DNA from: Hypoxylon rubiginosum
Lineage: Eukaryota; Ascomycota; Sordariomycetes; Xylariales; Hypoxylaceae
Length of the DNA: 64,000 nt
NCBI GenBank assembly: GCA_902806565.1
Contig: CADCXA010000006.1
Span: 992,001 to 1,056,000 of the forward strand
Direction: 5' to 3'
The position numbers and the translations under genes were made by a program. Each line of letters begins with the position of its first letter. Positions within the stretch are counted from its first letter, which is position 1. Under the pieces are notes generated by a model, which saw only the letters and a list, made by a program, of their open reading frames with translations, had not been told where the DNA came from and searched no databases. Below are positions 10,324 to 23,131 of this stretch, one piece after another.

Positions 10324-12158
10324 TAAGCTCGGTTATTATCTTCGTTTCCTGCCTAAGCTGGAACCACTGAACCCATTGATTCCTTGCGCGAGAGGGAAGA
10401 AAAAACTGGCCCCCATCTTATCAACTACACAGCAATAGGGGGTATTGCAGTGCCTAGACGGCCCAGCATTTCAACCAAATTTATCCTGTTTGTTACCGTT
10501 CAATATTTCTAACGTTAGGCTGTCTTTCCTGAACCTGAGGGCTTACTAGTATGTAGCCTTCTCGCAAATCACCTTGTCCCGTCGCCTAGATAGTGCTAGC
10601 CTATATACGTACATACCGCCGGCTGATGCGAGATGCGAGATGATAATACCTAGCTGAGTCTTCGTCATTTGTCTTCGGAAGCCTTCTACCTTTCATTTGG
10701 CACCAAAAAAACACGTCCCAAATACCTCCTAGGCCCCGCCTCCGTAATCGTTCGGATGGGTTGGATCGTACAATACATCATCGCCAATCTGACAAAGCTG
10801 ACAATGACTGTCGTTGATTCTCCGGGGTTCTGTTCCGTCTGATAGGGGACCATGGAACGCGTAGTATCCTTGGGTGCGCAGTAGGTACGGGGTAATGTCC
10901 AGCTATACCGGACTTCTACAAGACAAAGTCCTTATTGTCTTTCCACTCGGGACTATCAAAATGCCACCAGGGAGACCCTATTGGGGAGGAAGCCGGTCCT
11001 CAGTGTCGTGCCGATAGCTCGGAAGCTGCACGTCTTAATTGGGATGGAACAGCACGCCACATCGAGGTCAACTTACGAGGTGACAACGCATCTCTTTAAA
11101 ACCTAGGATATAGCAGAAGATTGCACAGAGCTATGCAACTACGTCCCTTACGAACGAGCCAAAAATAATGACCAGCTCATCTCCTTAACCCGAAACTTGC
11201 ATCTACGCGAAGCCTGGCGCCGATACAATTGCTCCTTTCATTGGTTACTTCCTGAGCCGGAGTTGCGGTGAGTCGTCCGAGGCTGCAGACTTGAGCCGCT
11301 TGATCTAGTGGAAGTCCGCGAGCTTGACCAGTAACAAGTATCCGGCCTATCCTGTGGCGAGTTGTATTGTTCGGTTATGGTTCTATCGAGTTAACCTCAC
11401 GCTCCTGGACTGCTGTAATCTTGCCATCCACCGGTAACGCTCAACGTGGCTCAGTAGCCAGGTATGTAGTGCGCCCGCAATACCGCAATACCGCAATGGT
11501 TGGGGATCGTCCCATGCAACCCCCTACAGCGCTCGACTAGACACGAATTTACTGGTTCGCACTTCGATCCCTATCCATCGATCTAGAATACGAGTGTTAC
11601 TTGCTTCTTTAGTCAGCTTATAGGAGCTATGCTTGGGTGCATGCACGTCATGATGGTTGGTGAAGTGTCATTAGCACGTCGCTCGATGGTACCCTGAAGC
11701 GTCCAGCGAGATCAAGAATGCTCTGGTCTGGTCTCTCCAGCCCAAACGGCTTAAAGCTTTCGGTCGCTCCGTGGGGTACGGTTACAGTTGCGACCGATGC
11801 TATGGTGGCCTTCCCTCTCTTATGAAACATCTGGTTATCTCACCGGCATCATGCAGAGTACAGACTTCACCTGCGTGGAGACCAGAAACTCCCCGTCATT
11901 GACGCATGTCTTGCCGAAAGAGTGTATATTCGTCGGGGAGCTTCCCACTTCAGAAGGAGGTTGTAACGGCTATAGAGATGGTGTATGTACGTAGGTATGT
12001 ATGTCTGTATGCTAGGTATGTATGCGCGACGCCTTGGCAGACGATAGAGGTATCCCTCAAATCGAGCATCATTCACGATCGTATGCATATTGTAGGCATG
12101 CATCACGTCTAAGAGAGTAATCGCCCCCTGCCAAGCTTGTACCTGATCTCCAGGGTGT
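10324..12158. other. Intergenic region downstream of the NCS1 permease
   Basis: About 1.8 kb with no recognised gene on either strand. A short repeat of CGCAATAC-like units is seen at about 11477-11495. The open frames of 60-80 codons near 11650-12110 have no family features. Confidence 0.4.
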
Positions 12159-13968
12159 TCACCTTCCCGTGAGCTGCCTTTCTACAAGCCGAGCCGGGAT
12201 ATATACAGCGAGGGTGAAGGTTAGACACAGCTCGTTCCCGATATCGCCGCCTAGATCACCAATCAGCTTGGCAGCAACACCTGTATACCATGTCGTGGAC
12301 ATTCCCAAAACGGCTGCGAATCGGGTCAGCGAGTTGCTGTCGAATAGAGTGGTTTGCAGCACCTACCTCCAACGATTCCGCAGACGAAGGCCAGCCCGCC
12401 AGCATACCCAATTGGTAACATCTCGGGTATATTCCAAGCTTCTAGCTGGTAGTTATCGAATGAACCACGACGAAACACGTAGTGTTCCACAAGCAAGCAG
12501 ACAAAAACGGCTGTTGCATAGTAACCCAACATGCTTAGGAAGTTCTGGAGGAACACTTGGAGCTGATCACTACCGGCCAAGCTTAGAACGATGATGGCAG
12601 CAAAGCAGAGAAGGGTCCAGATGAACCTCGGTATGACAGCCAGAGATCGAGCAGCCTGTTGGATGGAGAGACCGGCACTATACATCGACGCGCCATTCAC
12701 GCCGACAGCCGTGAACATCAGTAAGAATAACATTACCTTGGCAAACCCATAGGGGTAGACTATTTCTTGGACTAGGAAGCCAATACCAGCATCGTATTGT
12801 GCCCTCCATTCTGGTTTGTTCGGCAAGGCGGAAGCGACGATAGCTCCAGGTATAGCGCACACCCAAGTAGAAATGCCTTCATGCTCGTCAGCAACATCTT
12901 GGACGGATTGGTTGATATTAATGGCTGGACTCACAAAGGCCTAGGAAGGTCATCACGAAAACTCTGACCTTTGATATGTTGACCGGGTATTCGACATAAT
13001 AGTCCGACGCATATCCGGCACAGCAGGCACCCGCCCCATACATTATACTGAAGAGAGTCAGTGCTGCTCCGGACCCGGTAGCTCCGACTGCGGACGGTGG
13101 AGAGGCGAGGTCGCCGAATCTCGCCGTCTCGCCGAGTATGATCAGGAAGATGACGATGAATACGACCCAAGTAAATTTCAAGAACTGATACACTGCTTTC
13201 AAGCCAAGGAGCGAGAAGACGAGGCTCGCCACGCAACATATGACCACCCCGACACCGGTCCCGATCTTGTTGTCCGCGAAGGCCGAAAGCGCTTGGCCCC
13301 CCGTGATCGCAGCAGAGGCACACCACCCTATCTGCTGGAACACGTTGAGCACGGCGATTGCTTTGGACGGATACCAGCCCAGGGAGTACCGGCAGATGGA
13401 GACTTGACGGAGGCCAGTCGGCGGTCCCATCGTTGCACACCAACTCTGCCCAGCAGTTAGCCCGGTGGCACCTTTTTCTTTTGGATTCGGGGTGGGAGGG
13501 AGCAGCTCACGGTTACCAAAGCACCCGCGACACTACCGAGGACGATGACCAATATGTTCCGTCCTAAGTCAAGGCCGAGCTCCCAACCGAGGAAGCCCAT
13601 GACGAAGGTCGAAAGATTCGTACAGCTTCCGGCCCAGAAGGCAAACAGAGTCTGATGTCAAGTTGTCAGATTCTTGTTAATACTTCCTGGTGAGTATCAT
13701 ACACCATTATGAGATAGGCAACACTGACGAGCTGGCTCGACGGCCGAGCATAGAAAGGATTCCTCTGCTCTGGCAATTTGCGTTCGATGCTATGGGATTC
13801 AACCCCTAGCTTCCGATCGAGAGCGTCCTCATAGCCTCGCAGCTTCTCTAGGAACCTGGAGATACGCGATGACGATGGCTGTGGTTGGTCCTTTTCGCTA
13901 GAAGAGTCGACCTCGACCTTCACAACCTCTGTCCTGTTCTTTTCTTCGTCGTTCAAAATGCCGTCCAT
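12159..13968 (-). CDS. NCS1-family purine/cytosine permease
   Basis: Five exons (13968-13705, 13651-13511, 13445-12935, 12876-12367, 12313-12159) sum to 1581 nt, 526 residues, the usual size for fungal Fcy-type carriers. Every junction keeps frame. The intron 12934-12877 (GTGAGT...GAAG) must be removed to join FVMTFLGLC to ISTWVCAIPGAIVAS. Family features: a cytosolic N-terminus (residues 1-80), FAFWAGSCTNLSTFVMGFLG in an early membrane segment, GLRQVSICRYSLGWYPSK, a GWCASAAITGGQ segment, about 12 hydrophobic segments in all, and the C-terminal GAVLGMSTTWYTGVAAKLIG-type end. NCS1 carriers are proton symporters of adenine, guanine, hypoxanthine, cytosine or related bases at the plasma membrane. 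Which base it carries cannot be decided from sequence alone. A GATA-type site lies about 0.86 kb upstream. Confidence 0.9.
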
Positions 13969-16155
13969 GGTGGTTAGGAGGTAAGTATCTATCAACAATC
14001 ACTCGGGTAACACTCGTGGATTGACGGCGGGGAAAGGTAAGCTTATTCCTCCTCCCCTTTCCCCTCGCTCAAAGCACGGACGACTGGAGATACAAATAGA
14101 TTGACGAGGACTGGCCTTAACGCCATACGGACCTTTTCCCCTCCTCCGCCTCTCACCGCGTTGTCCTTTTTCGGGCTTCCCATATGTCCCAGATAAGCGG
14201 GCGAGACATGCGTGTGTGGTGTGGAGGGAGCGTCGCACAGCATTCCATAGCGAGGGACCCGAAGCCAAGTTAGAATTCCCGCCGTGTCGTATGTCTTTGC
14301 CAAACGGGTAACCACATAACACATAGACGCACACACACACGTCTAAGACAGGTGCCGAGATCTAGAGCCAGGAAAGGGTGTCACAAGAAAAGAAAAGGGG
14401 GAACCCCCCGTCTAACTTGCTGGGCGGTTATTGGATGCTGCACTGCGTCAGCGGCCGCTGTTACCCTGCTACTCCAAAACCACCCGAGAAAGATGTCGCT
14501 ATTCGCTTGCTGGCTCGCGTCTAGATATTAATCAGACCGATCAGCTTACCTAGCTCGTAGGAAGCTTGCATACATAGACCGGCGGGGGGCGAGGGTTGAT
14601 TTGGCGAGAGCGTCCTTTGGGCGTTGATGCGCGTCCCCAAATTCAAGGAATGACGGGGTGCTTATTAACACCTTTAACACCTTGGTCGAGGCTAGACTCT
14701 CTCTGAAGCATTGGCGGCCAAAGCTGTCTAGAGGGATCTGCTACGGTTCCATGGTATTGGGAGGGCTGGTCAGACAAGGAAAGACTTTGTCTTTCCTTCT
14801 AGACGAGGGTCTTGGACATTTGTGTCTCATCTGATAAGGTACTGCCGTGGAATTGGGCTTACGGGCATATTCTTGGATGCATGAGACTTTATCTACCCAC
14901 ATGGTTACACAAAGGACGATTGGGCCCAGCTATCGCCTATCTGGTAAGCGGTTATCTTGATGTAACATGTAATTCGAATTTGCTATGATTGAAAAGAGCA
15001 GATGGACCAGTGCAAAACTTGGCGTGTCAAAAAGGGGGTGTGGATGAGTTACCACAGACAGGTAACGTAACACAATATATATACCGAAATAAACCTCCTG
15101 TCTTTCACATACGACCATACGATCTGGAGAACTCGGGATCCCGTCCGCTCTCCCATCGATAAACCAGATACGGCCGGATCAGTAGTTGGGTCGGTGACGA
15201 CCAGCGAATCCCTGGTGTTGTATGTTTTTGCATTTTTTTACTCCTTTTTGTTATGTATTTTTGTGAAGTTCTCGTCTTTAGGGGTAAGGTGTAAGAAAAT
15301 TCATAGCTATACGACGTGTGTGTGGTTTGACGAATAATGTTTAAATATGGTTACCTAAGCTGTGCGGCTATTCAACTCGGCTTTGTCGTATGGGTTTCGA
15401 ATGTTATACCCCCGAATAGACTAGCTAAACTGAAGTATATACATGTGTAGGTCGACGCGGGACTATCCCGTTTGTTCGTTCCTCCTGCATTAAGTCGCTA
15501 AAGTAGGTATAGTCTCCGTAAATCACAGCCGATGCTCACATGCAGATACGCGAGACGGCTTACCCCTTTACATCGTTTCTTATTTGCACCTTGAATCAAT
15601 AACTCACTTCAATTCAAGAATTTAGGAAAGCAACCACATAGTGCTGTCATGAGTGAAAGCTGTTCATCTTGATGGTATCGTGATAAAAAAACAAGTCAGA
15701 ATCTCAGTATACGGTACAGTATTAAGCTCGACTTAAATAGCCGATCACAGAGGAGGAGGCTAGTAAAGAGACCCAGCTTAAAATGACGAATGCCTCGGTT
15801 GATACTAAACTAATAAGTATGTTTAAATTGACCTCATCCCTTAACAAAGGGTTATAAGACCACCCACCTTTCACATAGATATCATTATCTTCGCATTTGT
15901 CTATTCGAACTTAAAGCACCTTTACGACATAAAAGATCCGTATGCGATCACTCGACGATACTAGATATATTACTAGATACACTCGCTGTATTTTTCAAAC
16001 ACAACTTATTAATACTAGTACCCTTTACTTTATCAACGCCTTAAGCTTGACTATATAAGTATCAAGGTATAGATGCATTGCTCAGCTGAGCCGGCGCATA
16101 TCTAACTTCCACCCGAGCCCTTCACTAGATATACCTATCGACAACAAGCTCAAAA
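13969..16155. other. Divergent intergenic region, permease / GST-like gene
   Basis: About 2.2 kb containing the promoters of two divergent genes. The stretch at 15240-16080 is visibly AT-richer than the flanks. No gene is recognised. Confidence 0.45.
14829..14837 (+). promoter_or_regulatory. GATA-factor site ATCTGATAA
   Basis: A perfect ATCWGATAA sequence lies about 860 nt upstream of the NCS1 permease start. The core GATAA is the general AreA/SreA recognition sequence. Purine permeases are commonly under AreA nitrogen control, but one copy in 2 kb may be incidental. Confidence 0.3.
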
Positions 16156-17402
16156 ATGGCGGAAGCTTCAAACCTACCTATTGTGCTCTACCACTACGTG
16201 CACTCGCCGTACTCACGGCGCCTAGTGTGGTACCTGACTCTGCGGCAGATTCCGTACAAGCAATGCGTAAGTCATGGTTGCAAAAATGATGCCCGTTTCC
16301 GTCACCTTCATAGATTCCCCTGTGTGCACAACTCGCCTTGCGCCCGGTCTATGCACTACTTACTTACCCCCTAAACGCGGACAAACGCTTCTTCAACTTG
16401 ACCGACTGACCGACCGACTGCTAACGCGCACGCCCGTTTCAGTTCCAACCCAACGTACTCCCGCGTCCGGACCTCAAGGAGAAGCTCGGCATCGCCTACC
16501 GGCGCATACCGCTGCTCTCCGTCGGGCGGGACGTGTACCTCGACACGCGGCTCATCATCGCGAAGCTGGAGACGCTGTTCCCGGCCAGCGCCGCGCACCC
16601 GGGCCTCGGCGCCGCCGCGGACCGCCCCGAGCACCGGCTCGTCGAGGCCCTGCTCTCGCGCCTCGCCACCGACGGCGGCTTCTTCCTGCGCGCCAGCCAG
16701 CTGCTGCCGCCCCAGCTCGTCGCGCAGCGCGGCTCGCGGTTCGTGCGCGACCGCGCCGACCTCGTGGGCATCAACATGGCGGGTGAGGTGGGCGACGCCG
16801 CGTCGCCGTTCTCGGCCGAGAGCCTGGCGGCTAGGCGGCCCGAGGCGGCGGCCGAGCTGCGCCAGGTCGTCGAGCTGCTCGAGACGACGGCGCTGGCGGA
16901 CGGGAGGGACTGGCTGCTGGGGACGCCGGGCCCGGCGCTGGCGGACCTCGAGGTCGTGTGGGTGCTCCAGTGGCTCTACCGGATCCCCGGGGCGCTGCCG
17001 GCCGAGGTCGTCAGAAAGGCCCTGTTCCCCCGCGTGTTCTCGTGGGTCGAGAGGTTCGAACGGGCGGTGGAGGAGAAACGCGCCCGGCTCGACGATCCCC
17101 AGACCGTCGAGGGCGATGAAGCCGCGACCATAATCGTTGGGGCGCCGTATGCGGAGACGGAAGTTGATGTGGATGCCACGGACCCGGTAGTTGCTGCCGA
17201 GGGTCTGGAGAAGGGGGAGAATGTTAAACTATGGCCGACTGACTGGGGGTATCTGCACAAGGACTCGGGGAGGCTGGTGAGCATGGACAAGACGGAGTAT
17301 GTGATCGAGACGGGAGGTACGGCGGGATCTATCCGGGTGCATGCTCCAAGGCATGGGTTCAAAATATGCAAGGTTGGCGACGGCGATGCAGCTAAATTGT
17401 AG
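16156..17402 (+). CDS. Glutathione S-transferase-like protein with C-terminal extension
   Basis: Two exons (16156-16266, 16443-17402) give 356 residues. The intron is phase 0 with a GTAAGT donor and a TTTCAG acceptor. Exon 1 encodes the start of a thioredoxin-like GST N-terminal domain: LYHYVHSPYSRRLVWYLTLR with a SPYS sequence in the position of the catalytic CPYC-like turn. Exon 2 continues with LPRPDLKEKLGIAYRRIPLL and DVYLDTRLIIAKLETLFP. A helical GST C-terminal-like domain spans about residues 110-250. The last 100 residues are an extra tail. In related fungal proteins the family is described as GST-like with unproven substrates. Exon 2 is very GC-rich (16450-17000), in contrast to the AT-rich promoter. 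Glutathione-binding residues cannot be assigned with confidence. Confidence 0.75.
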
Positions 17403-20400
17403 AATATAGTGTAGAAGAGGGTGTAGGAGAAAGGAGAAAGGTACCATTTTGTCGATCAAGGATCGGGAGTGCTTAACCCGTGTATAGCCTTCTTGTGCCA
17501 TTAAATAAAGGAATTCCTATACAGATTAAGTCGGCGCCGGCATCTTGGCTAGGGAGATTTCAGATACGTCGTGTAACGACTCCGAATGGACGGATTGGTT
17601 GCATGCTTATCTTGAGGCATATTGGCTATAAGATGCAGTATAAGCAGACCAGCACCTTTGCATCCAAGTCAATAAGCTACCTGTCGATGCCTTCATCGTA
17701 GCATGCGCATACGCATACGCATACGCATACGCATACGCATACGCATAATACACAACGCTTACCGCATAGTCACGATGCTATGTAGTATACACTCTGATTT
17801 TGCTAACGAGCCCTTACTCATGTACGCGGCTTTGGTTGAAGCTAAGACAGCTAAGACATTTTCCGAGTCGGGAAAGGGACAAAAGACTCAGTTAAGCTTT
17901 CTCTAGTAACCCGAAGGCTTTCAAGCTGATTGGCCAGACTTATAGATATGGATAGCCCTTTAGGGGTCAATTTCCGAATGGCTTCTCCAGTAGCTTTATC
18001 CGGAGACGAGTGCCGAGAAACACCGGTATTATGTAGTGCAACGCTAGTGTATCCTAGGTGTATCCTAGATGTTGTGTGATGATTTGAATGTTACCGTAGC
18101 TGATGACGATGTGAGGCGAACTACCGGCAGAGCGAAGCGCGTTCAAGATGCGAAGTCCGAGATGAGATCTGGCCGTTTCGGCGCCGACGTGCTGGGATGG
18201 GAAAATCCATCTACGAGGGATTATATGGGTAAGGTAGTCTAGTCGATAGTCGAAGTAGACAGGCTCAATATCGGGACTGATGAAAAGCTGCAACCAAAGA
18301 TACGAGACAAACAATTCATGGATCGGTGGCATTGGCACTGGCGAAAAAAAGCCACTCAAGCCACTCGAATCACGGCTAAGGTTAGCGGGGAAATTTCACC
18401 TTGATGCCGTAAAACTTGCGTCATTAGGGAGGCACAGATGCACTCATTCGTATAACATGGCAAAAAGAAAAAAGGCGACAATTAAAAATCCCACTTGCAC
18501 GGGGGCATGGGAAGGAATGGGACAACAATAGAAACAGATACGTATCTTCCTATGTATCTTCCGTAAATAGAAGAAAGTACAGATATGGAAGATATCCATG
18601 CGATGATCGTCGTAACTAGCAGAGGGACAGAGGGATAAGTTTAGATATACGCCGCTGAGAAACTCAGCTAGCGGACAGATAATGCAAATCTCCCATGTGC
18701 GTGATGCGCGATCGGTTACTTATGATCTTGAGGATCTTGAATCGTGACAGTTGACTGGGTTTGACTGGTGACTCGCGACTGGAATTGGGATATTTCGTTT
18801 TGAAGCCTGTCTGGTTTGGGAAAAGCGAAAGAAACAACGCGAACAAAGAGAAACTCGACAAGGTGGAGAAATAATACATCCTAAAGTACATATGTACATA
18901 CATGTAGTAGTGCACAGTTTGCCAAGAGTGGGCTTACACTGAGTGTGGTACTTATGTAGGGAAGAGTGACGTAATTCCTTGCGAATTTCTCGCCCTGACC
19001 ACCTTTTCCACTCTTCCTTCTACTATGTAAAATTTTCTAGCTCAACTTTGAAATTCGCTACCAACATCCTCCCTGCCTCTCTTGCTCCCTGGTGATTAAT
19101 GTCCGATTTAGGCGTGTTCTTGATGCTCGAGTTCCGAGGGAAGGCGCAAAACAGAATGGCAAGAAAGGAAAAAGGGAAGACTGGATATTTTAAGGAGGCA
19201 AATCACTGTCGACTCTAACCTCCTTTTTCTTCTTGTTAAGAGCGTCATATTCGATCTAGAAGTGATAAATCCACTAAAGAACAGGAACACAAGCAGAAAC
19301 ATGCCCTATTAAACCTTTTCTATTCATTTTATTTTCCCCCCATGCAAGATAGCATCGTATTCTTTTGCTCCCCGCGGAGCCTCGCTCGGTTTGTTGCCTT
19401 TTAATTTGTCAGACGCGTCGGGGTGCGTCTGGGAAGTCGAAAAGAGACCGGGGGTACTGCACCCCAATCTGAGCATTTGATTCGAAGAACGGGCTTGGGA
19501 AGATATTTCCTTTCGCCACACCTCCCAAAGCGATTTAGATGGGCAGATGGGTAGGATGTGTGTGGATGGGCCTGCCGAATTCTAACTAGCGTAATCCTTT
19601 AGATGCTATAAAGTCCCTAGGCTTACCCTAGGTAGTCCGTTCAAGACCGTCTCGAGATTGTTATTTTCCCCTAGGAGGTTAGAAAAAGGTGAAAGGCTAG
19701 AAAGGATCCAAGACTCGAGCCCGTTATGAGACACGGTACAACACATAACTGACATAGTACCTGGGTACTCATATGGTTCTATCGATTCTATCCACTTTTC
19801 TTGGCAAATTTCCTGACTCTTTTTTTTCTCTTTCTCGCCCTAGATCGCGATCTCGTGAGTTTGGCTTTGTAATCTTCAAAATGATTGAGTATCGAGATCT
19901 ATTATCGATTCGCGTTTCCCTGCATTCTTCCGTTAAGAAGTTTGCTCCAGGAATATCCCCACAGGACTGAATTTATACTATTATGGCAGGATACAAACCA
20001 TATCCACTACGTACGTGTAGATTCGTACAGGGTCAGAGTAAGGTTATTATCTATCACCTTTTGATCGTGAAAGTTGAAGACCCTACTTGTTACTGGTGGA
20101 AGCATCGCCAACCGGAGATATTAGAGATAAGATTTAGAATTGATGACGGTGTAATCAAGTAATCATGTTGTAGTGCGCCGCATATTATGTACCGTATTTC
20201 TTGTCCTACGATTAGAAAGTGGCAGAATGGGTGGGTGAGTTGGGAACATACTACTATGTACGTACCTAACTTACATGTAAGTATGAGGACCAATTTGGTT
20301 TGTAATTTGAACGGTACCTAGATGGACAGATAAACTCGTATGTTTTCTCTTTTTTCTTTCCTTTTCTTTTGTCCCATTTCTTCTTCTTTTTACGTCCAAT

Positions 20401-21400
20401 CCCATGGTAGGTGGGAAGACAGAACAAGACCGTCTTGATTCTGGCTGGCTGGCAAAGGGGAGGTTCGGGTCAAACAGGCAAAAACGGGTGGCATACCCCC
20501 CGTCTAGAATTCCGGGTTTCTACTAACCGGACGAATCACGGTTCTTGCCAGTATCGTAACTGTATGTACTTGCGTATTCCTACAGATTCTCTAGAACGAC
20601 GTGTCAGCGTATGTTGGTGGGCTGCGGGTGGATTGGCTGATGGACTGGAGAACGGTGGATTCTCATACGTTAATACGCTAATACGTAGGCGGTATGTAGC
20701 ATTGTAGCATCTGTAGCAGTGTAGCAGGCAAGGCAGGATACCCGAACAGGCTTAACCGAAGATAAAAGATAAAACAACTTCCCACACTGTACGGGTACTT
20801 TGGGGATCTTCGATCACGCCTTTCGAAAGGCCATTGGATGATCAATCCATGAAATCCATGGGCTAACAGGGGGTCTGACTGGGACGCTACTGCGGGTCTT
20901 GTCCACCTTCGGCTCCAAGCATTTTTCGGGGGGCTTTTACGTCTGCTGTGCCTGCCTCTTCTCCCAAAAACCACCCCTTATGTCACTTCTTCCCTCATGA
21001 CCTCATCGCCATCATCTTCTTCGACACCTGCAACTTATCAACTTCGAGACCGACTTTGCGTCAATATACCGATACCAATACACAACACAGCAGCGGCCCT
21101 GGTGCTAGCAACCGCCCAGACAGCCAGACAATCTACTAGTTTCAGCTTATACCGTCACTCATTCATCAATTACTCGCCACGATACCCTAGGTAAGCGGTC
21201 CGTCGCTACTCTCCCCTAGACGTTAGAACGTTGGACGTAGTAGTTGGCCCTATTTTTTTTTCTTTTGCAAGCTGCCTCCCCCAAGTCAGCATTGTGCGTC
21301 AAGCGTATCGTTACATCATATTCCTTCCCCCCCCCAAAGAAAACGCACCCATCCGCAGCGCCCAGCGCCATAAAACCAAAACTTCGTCATCGTCGTCACA
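17403..21400. other. 4-kb gene-poor region between the GST-like gene and atfA
   Basis: No supported gene is seen; open frames up to about 100 codons (for example 18054-18359 on the minus strand) have no recognisable domain. Contents include a hexamer array at 17701-17747, pyrimidine tracts (20342-20392), and the long pyrimidine-rich leader of atfA from about 20960. A plausible 5' UTR intron of atfA runs from a GTAAGC donor at 21191 to a CGCAG acceptor ending at 21358. Confidence 0.45.
17701..17747. repeat. 6-bp tandem repeat GCATAC, about 7 copies
   Basis: Six perfect GCATAC units are flanked by one variant (GCATGC) and one partial unit. It lies just 3' of the GST-like gene in non-coding DNA. 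Confidence 0.9.
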
Positions 21401-23131
21401 ATGGCTCCGACCGAGACCAAAACGTCAGATAATCCTTTGTCAGGTGAGTTCATCGGTTGTTCCGCCGTATTGCACCCGACCTCCACCGGCCAACCTGTCT
21501 GCCGTGCCCGTAGTTGCCAACAACAACAACATCATCATCATCATCATCACCATCATCATCGATATTCAGAAACGTAATAGGATATGCGCTCAATTGGACG
21601 TCATTGCTAACTCTCGTCGTCGCTCCTAGAAACCAACGGTGACAAGAAATCCGAAGTAAAGGCCGAGGGTGCAGCCAACAACGAACCAGGTCGACCATTG
21701 GCACCTCCACCCAAGCCCGGCGAGGATTACTTTTCAAGCAACCTCAGCCTCGAACCTAATCCGTTTGAGCAGTCTTTTGGTACGGGAGGCACCGTCGAGA
21801 CTCCGGGTGGTACCAAGTTGCCCAGCGTGGCGGCCTTAACTTCACCCTCGTCGTTGTTGCCAGGGAACGGGAACACGCCGTTTAACTGGGGAGGTGGTTC
21901 TCTTAGGACGGGACCGCTCAGCCCGGCGATGCTTTCTGGCCCGGCAAATGACTACTTCGGTGATACGTCGCATACTCTGCGTGGTGGTTTTACGCCGAAT
22001 GAGAGTTCTCTGCGAACTGGTCTGACGCCGGGCGGTAGTGGCTCTATGTTCCCTGCCCCGAGTCCCAATTCCCAAGCCCTTTTTGCTCAGTTAGCAAGTG
22101 GCGCTGCCACCCCTAGCACACTAGACTTTCATCGAACCGCCATGAGTGCAGCCGCTGCAAAAGCAAATCGCGAGAAGCAGCAACCCCAAGCGGTCACATC
22201 ACAACCGCTCGAGACGAACGGGGCTACTGTTAAGACGGAGAGTAAGCCTGCGTCAGGCGCCTTCGACCCTCATGATAATGATGCTGCTAATGGCCTGTTT
22301 ATGCTGGCTCAAGGCGCTCAGGGCCGAAATGGTACTCAGACACAATACCCAGTTGGCGGTAACCAGCCAGTGCATGCTCACCCAGCCCCGCCTCCATCGA
22401 ACCAGACCAATGGCTCGCCTCACATGAACGGCAATGGCAACGGCAACGGTATGCCAGCCCCTACTTCGGTGAGAGGGGTTAGCGAGGCGGCAAGTGGCAT
22501 GTCGGAGGATAGTGAGCCGGCGAAGCCAGCGAGAGGAAAAGGGAAGCGTGGCAGTGCGGGTGCAACAACTAACGGACGGCGTAAAGCCGAGGATGCACTT
22601 CCAAAGCAGCCTGCTAACAAGAAGCCTAAGACTGCTGCATCAGTAAACAGCATGGATCCGTCCTCAGATGAAGACGACGATGAAAAGGGGAATGAAAACC
22701 ATCCCAAGTCGAAGATGACTGACGAGGAAAAACGCAAGAACTTCCTTGAGCGAAATCGGTACGTTTCATTTACTCTATTCAGTCCTTCGATTTTGTTGCT
22801 AACATTGTCTTGTAGGGTTGCTGCTTTGAAATGTCGCCAGCGCAAGAAGCAGTGGTTGGCAAATCTTCAGAATAAAGTGGAAATGTTTAGCAGTGAAAAC
22901 GACGCCCTAACAGCGCAGATTTCCCAACTAAGAGAAGAAGTTGTTAACCTGAAAACACTGCTGTTGGCCCACAAGGACTGCCCAGTTACACAGCAGCAAG
23001 GTCTGCAGGGAGCATTTATGCACCAAGGAATGGAGCCTTACAATCCGCAAATGAACCCTTACGGTATGGCAGCACCCATTCCGAACCAGCCCGTCATGGC
23101 AGGGCAAGGAGTACAGCGACGCTTCTCATAG
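21401..23131 (+). CDS. atfA: AtfA/Atf1-type bZIP stress transcription factor
   Basis: Three exons (21401-21443, 21630-22758, 22816-23131) total 1488 nt, 495 residues, with all phases consistent. The N-terminal motif PGEDYFSSNLSLEPNPFEQSFG (about residues 38-59) is the hallmark of the Aft1 osmotic-stress region. A Ser/Pro/Asn-rich middle follows. The bZIP is at about 378-440: basic region KRKNFLERNR and, across intron 2, VAALKCRQRKKQWLANLQ, then a leucine zipper (VEMFSSENDALTAQ, LREEVVNLKTLLL). Intron 2 splits the basic region. AtfA homologues act downstream of the Hog/Sty1 MAPK in osmotic and oxidative stress, conidial tolerance and secondary metabolism. The 5' region may have a leader intron. 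Intron 1 carries a CAA/ATC microsatellite. Confidence 0.93.
21518..21560. repeat. CAA/ATC trinucleotide microsatellite in atfA intron 1
   Basis: A CAA run passes into an ATC run (with one ACC interruption) entirely inside the first intron of atfA. It is length-variable-type sequence with no coding effect. Confidence 0.85.

Noticed and set aside
18054..18359. 101-codon minus-strand open frame in the gene-poor region
   Set aside because: No recognised domain, no splice partner and no promoter evidence; kept out as unsupported.
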